64,000 bases of DNA from Silurus meridionalis. Taxonomy: Eukaryota > Chordata > Actinopteri > Siluriformes > Siluridae. A program made the position numbers and the translations under genes. The stretch lies in assembly GCF_014805685.1 (NCBI RefSeq), contig NC_060902.1, positions 6,842,786 to 6,906,785 on the forward strand. Direction: 5' to 3'. The notes under the pieces are model-generated. The model was not told the origin of the DNA. It did no database searches and saw only the letters and a program-made list of their open reading frames with translations. Every line of letters begins with the position of its first letter. Position 1 is the first letter of the stretch. Below, in pieces: positions 54,405 to 64,000 of the stretch.

Positions 54405-55777
54405 AACGGCATGTAATGATGTGGAACATCTGCTAAAGTGCTTAATAAGTTATTTTTGGTTATTCATTGAAAGAATTGAAGATACAGCTTAATCTTTGTT
54501 AAAAATTGTTGACACAGGAGACTCCTTCTATAAATAAAAACTAAACATTACCTCACAGAAAATGTCACCATATTAATGACATACTTTTCTATGTTTAAGT
54601 TTGTTATGTTTAATCCTCAGTGTTAAGATGCCCTCAAAAGACTTAGCAAACAATATAATCTATTATATTTATACATTATGTGTAATAGAAGATGAAGCAA
54701 AATGAAAAATTGGCCATGACATATAGGCTTACCAACATTCTCTCACCCAAATAAGGGGTTGAAATGTCAAGGAGATGGGGGTTCATGGGTGTAAAACGAC
54801 ACATCCTTCAGGGGCTCTCTCGGAGGCCCACGGTTCTGCAGCGTATCATGCTTTCACTATTCCCAATACGCCTGGGTCCTGCTTAAACCCGTGATAAATA
54901 TCATTCAGATTATTAGTCAGAGTAAAATTAAGTAGAACTGTACAGTGTAAGGATTGGAGTGTTATATATGCACATACTAAAGATAAAAAAAGAATTCCAT
55001 ATGCATACTGTATTGCTATCATTGATTTGTGAAAAAAGCATTTGTGTTAGTTTGTTTAGTTCAGAGATGTCATGGCAATGTCATTATATGTCAGGATAAC
55101 TGTAAATAGGGAGTACAGTGGCACAGAGCATAGCAATGCTGCTTCACATGGTTCCAGGTTTGATCATGAGCTAAGGTTAGTGAACATGGAAATGCACGTT
55201 CCACATGCGTGTGAATGAATTTATGAATAGATCTATGAATGTGTGGATCACTGCTATGGACTACCGTCCCATCATAGGTCCTGCATTGGTCCTGCATATC
55301 GCCAAGCTTGTACTAAAGATTAATGAACGAAAATCTGAAAGTATGCCCTCTGGTGATGATTCCTGGCAGTACAGCCAGAATTCTGCACCAGCAACCCCAC
55401 TAAGAGAAAATCTCAATTTTTAAAAAACTTTAACCAAATTTACCTTCAAATTGTTCAAAATTTGCTTGTTTATTTGTTGTTTTTTGTATATTTAAGGGTT
55501 AAGTACTTGTGTTTATTATTATTAAATGATTATTCTTCATTATCACTTGATGGTGGAAAAAATTTAGCATGTTTGACAATAATTCTTAAGGTCCAGAGTC
55601 CACAAAACCATCAGTACCTAATGCAGACAATGGGTAATGCACTTTTATGTCAAATCGATTATGTCTAGATATACACGAACATTAAAGAGGAAAAGAAAAT
55701 CAGCATTACCATACAAAGTTACAAACATTATGTGTTTATTATTTGCTGATTACTAATAAAACCTCTTTGGATCTCAC
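54405..55777. other. Intergenic spacer, no gene seen
   Basis: AT-rich sequence between the arms of the inverted duplication. Around 54740-54900 there is a slightly GC-richer piece (CTCTCGGAGGCCCACGG) with no coding frame. Worn transposon sequence is likely but not assignable. Confidence 0.4.
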
Positions 55778-56049
55778 AACACATTTCACTTTATATACAA
55801 ATATTTCCTGCAGTATATTAAACACTGTGCATGAGTTTAGTGAATAGACATATCTTTGGAAGAGGTGATTATCTTTTATGTTACACACACTTTTCTTATA
55901 CTTTATTAAATGGTTGCATATGGTTCTATGGGAGGCAAAGAAATTCAGAGAGTAACAATCATTTTAACCACATCATTCCTTTTTATTAAACTTGAGTGTT
56001 AAAAAAATATCAAAACTCACCACAAGCATCATTTTGTGCTGTTTTGTAC
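55778..56049 (-). repeat. Arm 2 of inverted duplication
   Basis: The reverse complement of arm 1 (54018-54263), with about 20 extra bases near its middle and scattered substitutions. Shared blocks include TTATACTTTATTAAATGG and TTGCATATGGTTCTATG. Confidence 0.85.
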
Positions 56050-56445
56050 ACTCATGTTCACAACATTACAGTAAGCATATCAACTCCGAAAAATGTTTTA
56101 ATCGCCTTTTTACTTATAATTTAAACTCTTTAAATATAATATAAAAACGTATTTCCTGATATACACACACAGTTACTGTGCTCTTTATTATGAACAGCTG
56201 TACACAATTATTAAATCATCACATCATGCAGACGCAGGCCATCAGCTTGTGATCTCAATGATATGAATGTAAAATTTAGTCTATTTAATATAGTCTATAT
56301 GTCATACACGATGACATTAATCATAAACCAAAAGTTTTGGTTTTATTAAGTATACAACTTCACACATATGTATATACAAAGTCTCAATAAATAATTATAA
56401 TTAAATACATGTAACAGTTTGAACACGTTTTCATACACACATATG

Positions 56446-56483
<38 letters not shown>

Positions 56484-57390
56484 GCAGAGTAATGGAGTGA
56501 TTATGATATATTTTTTAAAATTACCTCTAGTAACCCTAAATGATTAATAATTATTATTATTATAATTACCCTAAATGCATTATGGACCAAACCACCATAG
56601 TCTGACAAATGCCAACCCAGCTGATCAACCCTAGCTGAATGTTTATTCATTAATCAATTACTCTCAGAACTCATCAAACCTTGTTTAAAAGGAACTGGTT
56701 TAAATTCAAAGTGAACAGATTTAACTTTATATTAGATGAAATCACATTGAAGCTGCCATTTATTTGTGCATCAGTTGCTTTTAAACTTTATATATCACAT
56801 AAATGTAGAATCTAAATGAAAATGAATGATCTGCCTTGTTTATGTTTTTTAGACTGGTAAATAAAAATTAAACACAACACTGTAGTCAGGATTGATTTGT
56901 TGTGTTGATTTCTTTTTTAGTAACAATCCAGGAACTAGATGCCAAAACACAGGCCGAACTGGAGGACCATCTAGGCCTATGGGTAAGGGCTGGTAGTAGG
57001 GAAATTTTCTAAAATGCTTATGATTATAATGCTATGTTCTGGTAATAAATGTAGACAAGTCACAAAGAAGCTGGAAAATGTCTAAAGCACATGGTTTACT
57101 AGTTTGACCAGCTCAGACTGTGTTTAGGCAGCTGGTAACTTTTTAGATCAAGCTGGATGTTTCTCAGCAGGACAGAATTAAGTGGTAGAATACAAGCTGA
57201 ATTTAAATAAAACTTCTTTATTATTATTATTATTATTGTAAAAAGCTATTTATTGTTGTTATTAATATTCATAATTTAGTTACACTGAAGCTGTATTAAT
57301 ACACCACTACAACCAAGATGGAGGTAAAACAAATAAATCTGGCAACACTGCAACGACTGCGCACGGCTCGCGGATTCCTTCAGCCATAAT
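56050..57390. other. Intergenic, simple repeats only
   Basis: A (TA)n(CA)n tract lies at about 56445-56482. Otherwise AT-rich, with no gene or transposon end recognised. Confidence 0.5.
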
Positions 57391-57420
57391 GCAAACACAC
57401 ACACACACACACACACACAC
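57391..57420. repeat. (AC)n microsatellite
   Basis: About 15 AC units. Confidence 0.95.
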
Positions 57421-57987
57421 TCACTAGGTTCAGTGAAATGGCCATCACCATCCGGACACACACAAACCCTGTTAGTGAAGTGGATCTGTTTAATTTTCCG
57501 TCCATACACTACTATCCCATCAAGTCATTACGTCACCTAGTATACGTAGCTAGCATAATATAGCCTCGTATAATTTATTATATATTACCTCGTTTTGGTA
57601 ACTATAGAAATAGGACTTTTTAATAGCCATATTCATTATTCATTGATTTCACCACACGAATATCTACACAACAATTCAAATAAAATAGAGGTATTTGTGG
57701 AAACCACGCGTTTCCATGGTAATATGCACTTCCGCCCCGAGAGCCTCCTCAGTGTTGGGTGTTTTCCTCATTAACTAAATAATTCATAAGAAACGATAGA
57801 ACAGATTCTAATATATCAAGCATCGTGTTCTTTAATAAATAATGATGGTGGTGAAAGTTTGTCTTCTTGAATATATTTTTGACATAAATAAGTGGAATGA
57901 GGCAGAGATAAGCGGGATATAAAAGGATTTTGATAGTTGACGCCTTGCGCATGCGCAGTAAAGCCACACACTATCCTTTAGAATTTA

Positions 57988-57989
<2 letters not shown>

Positions 57990-58026
<37 letters not shown>
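57990..58026. repeat. (TG)n microsatellite
   Basis: About 18 TG units, directly preceding a tandem duplication. Confidence 0.95.
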
Positions 58027-58028
<2 letters not shown>

Positions 58029-58045
58029 CGAGAAAAAGAGAGAGA

Positions 58046-58280
58046 GAGACTTGAATATCTGGTTAGAGTTATCTTTAGGTGTTAATTAAATGCATTCATT
58101 AGCAAAATTAATAATCTCAGTGGAAAAAGTCCTCACAAGGATAATAAGATAAAAATGTGTGTGAGACTTGAATATCTGGTTAGAGTTATGTTTAGGCATT
58201 AATTAAAAGCATTCATAAGCAGAATTAATAATCTCAGTGGAAAAGGTCCTCACAAGAATAGGAAGACAAAAACATTGTGT
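58046..58280. repeat. Tandem duplication, 117-bp unit, two copies
   Basis: GAGACTTGAATATCTGG starts at 58046 and again at 58163. Both units run through TAATCTCAGTGGAAAA and GTCCTCACAAG. The copies differ at only a few positions, and each is preceded by TGTGTG, so slippage or unequal exchange at the TG tract is a likely origin. Confidence 0.9.
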
Positions 58281-59639
58281 GTGCGTCTGTGTGTGAAGGA
58301 GAACTAAAAGAATCATCTTACTGATGTGATGTTTGTGCAGCTCCCTCCCAGAGCACTAAATCAATACATTTGGAGCTGTAGTTGTCTCTGTCTATCTTTG
58401 TTAAGGTGGTTTTGCACATCATGGCTTATTCCTTACAGTGTACAGGCTGTAATGACAACAGAATTCCATAATTCATGCCTATTCAGAGACAGAATTCAAA
58501 AATTGTATACAAATTTTCACATTAATATCACCTTCCATGAAATGTACATGCATATGGACAGTAAAATATGTACCAAATTGGATTTCAGTAAAATTCTTAC
58601 CCATAATATCTACTTCTTTTATTTTCAGACAGTTTGCTATTTAGATGCCAGGAATGAGGGAATACCTTAAATCTCAGCGGTGAGGATTCGGTCGCTCCTC
58701 CTCAGTCTCCAGGGCTTGGCCATGTGAGCTGTGTGCATTAGTGATGTCCTGGGATTTGAAGGGAGAGAGTTTACACTGCCTGGTGAAACCACTTTGTTGA
58801 ACTCACCATCATATACAATCATCCATATAGCCTAAAAAATGTAGATTTCTTACTTACTTTTTCTTTTTTTTTTTTACAAGAACAGTGATGTCAGGGAATA
58901 TCTGGTTTATTTAATCAATAGTTTTATAATGTTTTTTAAATTTTTTTTTATGGGATGTAATAGAGAAGATAAGATCTGTATGGGTTCTTGATTGTATTTG
59001 AATTATACGTCTGTCATGGACTAATTCTTTTGGCTCATTCAGATTCCGGTAAGTGGCAACTGCATTGTTTCAGGCAACAACATGGATAATATTGCTCTCA
59101 TTGTCTTTAAGGATCTACTACTATGAATCCTGGTTCTCTATAGTAAAGAAGCCACTAATAAAGAATAGCCAGAGGGACTGCACCTTTTTATTTACTGTGG
59201 TGAGAATCACAGCCCACTATTATCATTAAATTAATTTGATTTATTATGTTTAGTTAATGAATGGAAACATTGGATGAATACATTTCAATAATGAGCCTGA
59301 AATTTCTATATAAAAATAATCTTTTTTTAGTGTTTAAGGGTCCTTGGAGTTTTTTTGTAGTTAAAAATGCCACATATTGCGAATTTGTTTTTGAACATTT
59401 GCTGTAAAAATATAAAGATTGAGCAGATTTATCATAGAACACAATAAGAATAAAAAATATTGTTATATAAAATGCAGGACATCATATTTAAAAAGTTTTT
59501 TTAAATCAAATAATCATTATTAAAATGAATGAAAATCATATTATTTCTTTTCATCGGTTGAATTATTCAGTTTACTTCCAGTTAGCTACATTTGCTTTAT
59601 TTTTAGGTAATCTGGATTACCCAGTAATATCAGGAATAT
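58281..59639. other. Intergenic, no gene seen
   Basis: AT-rich with homopolymer runs. No exon with both splice signals and a conserved reading frame was found. Confidence 0.5.
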
Positions 59640-60400
59640 CAGTAATAAACCACTAATACTAATGACAGAGATGTTCTTTGCTTTGTGACATGGTGCATTA
59701 TTGTGCTGAATGTAGCCATTAAAAAAATGTTCAGTTGTAGCCATCTACAGATGTTCATGGTAAGCAACAGTAAGGTTGTGGTATTCACGCAGTGATTTAT
59801 TGTTATTAGCAAGCCCAAAGTGTGCCAAGAAAACATTCCCAACACCATAATACCACAGCTGGACTAGTGTACTGTTGACACAAGACACAATGTTGTGTCC
59901 ATGCTGTTTGTACCAAATCCAGCTGTCTATTTTGGGGAGCCTGTGCCCGTTGCAGCCTCTGCTGTTGGTTCTTAGCTGAAAGAATTGAAATCTAATGTGG
60001 TGTTCTGCTGTTGTAGCCTGTTTACCGCATGCTTTATTGTGTTAAGATATACCTTTATTCGTCCCACAGTGGGGAAATATTTCTGTTACAGCAGCAACAA
60101 AAAGTAAAGTGCAAATATGTAAAATAAAATAAAAAGTAGAAACATGATACAGTATATAGTATATACAACACAATGTATAAATACAAACATTTATTTGTGA
60201 TTGTGAATACATTTTTGCTCGCCACAATTGCACAGTGCTTATCTGAGGTAATGTATAGCTTTAATGTCAGTTAGAAGCAATCTGGCCATTCTTTGTTTAC
60301 CACAATCATAAACAAAACGTTTCTGTTTGCACAACTGCCACTCGCTTGTTGTTAAACCAGCCCGTCAACAATTGTGTGTGTGGTCAGAAGATACACATAT
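59640..60400. mobile_element. Dispersed teleost repeat, interrupted
   Basis: Contains GAGCCTGTGCCCGTTGCAGCCTC, TGGTTCTTAGCTGAAAG, TGTGGTGTTCTGCTGTTGTAGCC and later CGCCACAATTGCACAGTG and TCTGGCCATTCTTTGTT, consecutive blocks of a repeat I know to be frequent in fish genomes. The blocks are separated by an inserted sequence (60044-60205). Its class is not certain; a DNA transposon is likely. Confidence 0.5.
60044..60205 (-). mobile_element. LINE/SINE-tail insertion in the preceding repeat
   Basis: ATACCTTTATTCGTCCCACAGTGGGGAAAT is a known reverse-orientation 3' tail of fish retroelements. It splits the host repeat, and similar short strings (TTATTGTG and TTATTTGTG) flank it, perhaps a worn target duplication. 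Confidence 0.55.
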
Positions 60401-60666
60401 TGATAGATAAATATGTACATTTTTCAATGAGACCCCACAAGACCTTTTTTTATTATTGGAAATGCACTTATTACTTTACATTATTATCTTTTGGAGGGTG
60501 TAACTGTGTACAATCATGGTTGCAATGTACTTGCATAGCCAGATGATGGTACTGTTATAAAGAAAAATAAATATATAAATAAATACAGTCTCCCATCTAA
60601 ATATGCATTACTTCAGGTAAAAAAAATAAACAAATAAATAAATAAATGTAAAAAAAGAAAAAAAAA

Positions 60667-60668
<2 letters not shown>

Positions 60669-60742
<74 letters not shown>
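60669..60742. repeat. (AC)n(AT)n microsatellite
   Basis: About 29 AC units followed by about 8 AT units. Confidence 0.95.
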
Positions 60743-60743
<1 letters not shown>

Positions 60744-61424
60744 AATGACTGGAAACCCAAATGTTCTGAAATTATTGTGATGCAATAATTATGATTCCTT
60801 TTCATGATTACTAATTTGCTTTCATATCTAGAGGAATTAACAGAAGTGCTTTTTATTGTTTCTTTTTTAATCAAAAACAGACCCTTATATTAATACAGAT
60901 AACCCAGGGTCCAAAAATACTATCAAGATTATTATAATACCTTTGGAGCAGAACATTTACATACCTTTGGTGTTTGTACATAACAGTATAAAAAATAGTG
61001 CTCATTTCATTTTTCGGTTCAATCAAATATTAAAAGACAGACACATCTTTTACAATTCATGTATACACAATTACAAACGTTCCTTCCGATCGTATGACTC
61101 ATAGTACCATTAATGATTGTCTAGCAGTTTTCCTATTAAAATGAATGCGGTTGCAAATGGAAACTGGAAGACATTCACTTACTACAGCTGTAACTTTATG
61201 ATTCATATTATTTTTTTAATATTTATGATGCACTCAAAGGATCATACAATGTCTCTTTCAGAAAGCAAGGGATGATTTCTATGGGAAATGTTCTGTTGTT
61301 TAATGGTCTAAAGCAGGATGTTTAAGGCTAATTGAATTAAGAATGATGCTGATATTTGGTTTTATTTAGATCAAACATACATATTTTTATATGGATACTT
61401 TTTATTATATGACATTTCATATGA

Positions 61425-62160
61425 CATTGCTGTTCAAAAGTTTGAAATCATTTATAAAATGTCAAGATTAAAAATGATGCTTTCTGCTTAAAAGAACAAT
61501 TTGCTGTTCAGAGTTATGCCTCAATGCAAGAATGTTTTATTTGCATCTGTTACAGACTTGCAGATGTGTAGCTGCTAGTTTGATGTAGCACCTTTTACAT
61601 GCTGGTTTGGATTGATGGACTCTTTTTATTTCATACTATCCCTTAAGCTGCTCCCACAACACCTTAACATCCAGAATTCCAGCTGACTGCTTTGTCCCTA
61701 TATATGTTTTACATTAATTATAATTTGGAACGGTGCTTTGTACTTTACCAGCACCAAAGCACCTCAGACCATCAGATTTCCATCACAGAATTTGAGCATC
61801 ATGGAGCTGTTTTATGGGTAAGATCTGTTAAAATTTGTAGCTGAGGACCTGTGAGTTCTCTCAGACTAGACACTATAACATATTTATCCTCTGTGCATTT
61901 GCAGGCAATCCACTCCTTTTTCTATCCTGGTTTTTATCATGGAACCCGTTTGTGGGAGTAGTACTCACCTTTACTTGTAGGATATTCTCTTTTTTGTGTG
62001 GCAATCTCTCACATGAAATAGCCTATATTTTTCAAAACAACAGTAGACTAAGAGACCATGATTGAACCAACGAATTCTGATGTCACAGATGCTTATGTAA
62101 CCCAAGAGGTCCAGACAAGACATATTTAAACTATTTTCCGCTGTGCTGAAATAATTGAAG
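61425..62160 (-). mobile_element. Worn Tc1-like element, minus strand
   Basis: Opens with TTGCTGTTCAAAAGTTTGAAATC, an end sequence typical of Tc1-like elements, and continues with reverse-strand transposase-like text (CATCAGATTTCCATCACAGA, GGCAATCCACTCC, AGAGACCATGATTG). Frames are broken. The other end is unclear. Confidence 0.5.
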
Positions 62161-62357
62161 ATTTTTTAAATGATTATTAAGACTTGACATGATAAGATTA
62201 GCTAACACAATGTACTAATGTAACACAATTCTGGTGGCCTTTATACTTCTATGTAGACATTCGATTAAAAATACATTTCCAGCTGTAATAGTCATTTACA
62301 ACATTAACGATGTCTAGATTATGTTTCCGAGCAAACTAAAATGGTTTAGAAATACAA

Positions 62358-62758
62358 ATACACTATATAGACAAAAGTTTGTGGACACCTGATCATAAGC
62401 CTTGTATTGATTTTTAAACAACCCCATTTCACATTTACACCCCACATTAACTGTTAGAATAACCCCCAATCTTCTGGTAAGATGTTCCACTAGACTTGCG
62501 TGTGGTTGTAGATATTTGTGCTCATTTAGCTACAAGGGTGTTAGTAAAGTCAGATACTGGTGTAGAGTGAAAAATCCTGGGGTTCAGTTAGCATTCTAAA
62601 TCATCTCAAAGGTTCAAAAAGTTTGAGATCTTCCACTCCAAACTTAACAAGCTGGAAAAATGTTTGGGTCTCCCAGTTTAAGTGAAGGGAAAATGTATTG
62701 CTAATGCATCCAAAGAAAGTCAAGTGTCTAAAAACCTTCTAATGTATATGGGTGTATG
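62358..62758 (+). mobile_element. Non-autonomous Tc1-like repeat, copy G
   Basis: Starts TACACTATATAGACAAAAGTTTG with GTGGACACCTGATCATAAG and ends near AACCTTCTAATGTATATGGGTG. Interior blocks GATATTTGTGCTCATTTAGC and GTTTGGGTCTCCCAGTT match other copies. Confidence 0.8.
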
Positions 62759-62789
62759 ACCCTCAAAAGTTCTGGAACCAAGATTATGT

Positions 62790-63120
62790 TTACAAGAGTG
62801 ATGAAAAGGACAAATATTTGGAGACAGAAATATGATTTATTGATTGTGTTGCTTATGATTTTAGCAGCAGAATAAATAGAGAAGTCTGAAGAAACATTCT
62901 GCATTACAATTAATTGGGAAATGCATCCGGCTTAAGGTGGAGGAACTTTATTATGCAGTGAAACAATGACCCAAAACTTAACAAAAGACTTGGAAAACAA
63001 AGTGGGAGGATTTAGACTGTCAGTACAGGGTTCATTAAGATTGGGATAGATTCAGCAAATCATCAGTAAATCCTAGCAGCAAACCTTTTTAGAAAACTGC
63101 ACATAGTGTATCACAGGCTT
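62790..63120 (+). mobile_element. Tc1-like transposase remnant
   Basis: Contains GAAACAATGACCCAAAACTTAACA (the D-N-D-P-K region) and AAAGTGGGAGGATTTAGACTG (the W-K-V-L-D region) in the expected order. Heavily decayed. Confidence 0.5.
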
Positions 63121-63339
63121 GTCACATAAAGTATATTGTTTGAAAAGTAAAATTTTTATGTAATGATTAAAACCTTTTTAAATCCTGTAGGTAACTTTGT
63201 TGATTATGTGATTATGAACACCCTGAAGGACCAACAATACCAGAATGCCAGACACTATATTATGTTTTATATATTATATATATATTGGCTAACAGTCTGA
63301 CGTCACTGGGTTTTATAGTTCATTAGAAAAGACGCTGTC

Positions 63340-63501
63340 ATGGAGCAGGATCAAACCCCGCCTCCTGCACGGGGATTGGCTCCTAGTCTGCAACCACGTG
63401 CAAAGATCAGAGCAGACAGCCAATCATAGAGCAGAAAGCTAAGTTGAGTTGAATGCGGGTGGGAAGAAATAACGCAGCGACAATTCCCCGACTTTTTCCT
63501 G
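63340..63501 (+). promoter_or_regulatory. CCAAT-box promoter and first exon of a gene to the right
   Basis: GC-richer stretch with two NF-Y boxes in opposite orientation: ATTGG at 63375-63379 and CCAAT at 63420-63424. A strong donor CCTG|gtgagt ends an exon at 63501. An ATG at 63453 would give 16 codons plus one base (MRVGRNNAATIPRLFP), but the exon may be untranslated. The gene body lies beyond the window. From 63502 to 64000 I see only intronic AT-rich sequence. Confidence 0.55.
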
Positions 63502-64000
63502 GTGAGTAGTTTCACTTGCTTTTAACACGATGATCTCATGAACGACCTAATTTACCCTTATATTTTCCTATGAGTTTTTTTTATTTTTTATAATGCAGCA
63601 TTGCAGTACGTGTTAGGATTAATAATGCATTTAATAGGTGCAGCAGGGTTATGGATTATGGATGTTGCTTAACGCAGCTTGTGCGCGCATGCTAAACTTG
63701 GCGTAGAATTTTTATTAAAAAAAGATTAAATAAAACTTCACCTTTTTGTTACGTGTCAAGCGAAACCGATGCAATTAAAAACAGCAGAAGTCATTAAATA
63801 TTGCGTGGACGTTTCCTAGTGATGTTTTAGTACGTGTCATTTTACTGAATCGGTTCCTTTCAAATGATCCGATCAGCAAGGTGATTCACCAGCACATTTT
63901 ATATGGATGAAGGCTCATAGCAAAATCTCAGGCATTATAATATTGGGGGAAATGAGAGGAATATTAAATAAAGCAATTTTTAAGGATGTTAAATTTCCTT

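Noticed and set aside
52950..63300. Hidden coding exons in the gene desert
   Set aside because: I looked on both strands for conserved frames bounded by AG and GT. None was found; all longer ORFs are repeats or chance frames.

Overview
The window is nuclear genomic DNA of a bony fish. Evidence: five spliced vertebrate genes with GT-AG introns, low GC content, abundant (TA)n and (CA)n microsatellites, many Tc1/mariner-type transposon copies, hAT-like non-autonomous elements, tRNA-derived SINEs and L2/RTE-type retrotransposon fragments. The heavy Tc1 load would suit an otophysan such as a catfish, but that is inference. There is no prokaryotic gene organisation, CRISPR array or viral genome.

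Layout. 1-6500: repeats and retrotransposon fragments, with a possible minus-strand promoter/first exon at the left edge. 6535-9529 (+): RAB43 GTPase, three coding exons, long 3' UTR to about 12 kb. 12-14.2 kb: the convergent space between RAB43 and the next gene, occupied by an internally deleted Tc1 element lying in (TA)n. 14221-30579 (-): HDHD5 (formerly CECR5), a mitochondrial HAD-superfamily protein, eight coding exons giving 433 codons; I located its first exon, which encodes an arginine-rich leader. 32347-38502 (-): ISY1, a spliceosome component, eleven coding exons giving 285 codons; the first coding exon is only the ATG. 41560-44255 (-): an unrecognised 400-codon acidic protein with a C-terminal coiled coil and a CaaX-like CTLL end. 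49177-50654 (-): CNBP, a seven-zinc-knuckle nucleic-acid-binding protein, 161 codons, with a GC-rich promoter near 51.5-51.8 kb. 52-63.3 kb: a gene desert full of transposon remnants, a tandem duplication and a large inverted duplication. 63340-63501 (+): a CCAAT-box promoter and first exon of a gene running off the right edge.

All exon joins were checked for reading phase: every coding exon of RAB43, HDHD5, ISY1, the coiled-coil gene and CNBP joins in frame at GT-AG boundaries, and total lengths agree with the family lengths I remember. The genes do not form a pathway. In human, RAB43, ISY1 and CNBP are neighbours on 3q21.3, whereas HDHD5 is on 22q11, so the window shows conserved synteny with rearrangement. 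No new multi-gene system was found. The least explained items are the CTLL-ending coiled-coil gene, the inverted duplication at 54.0/56.0 kb and a perfect 17-bp hairpin just beyond the CNBP 3' end.
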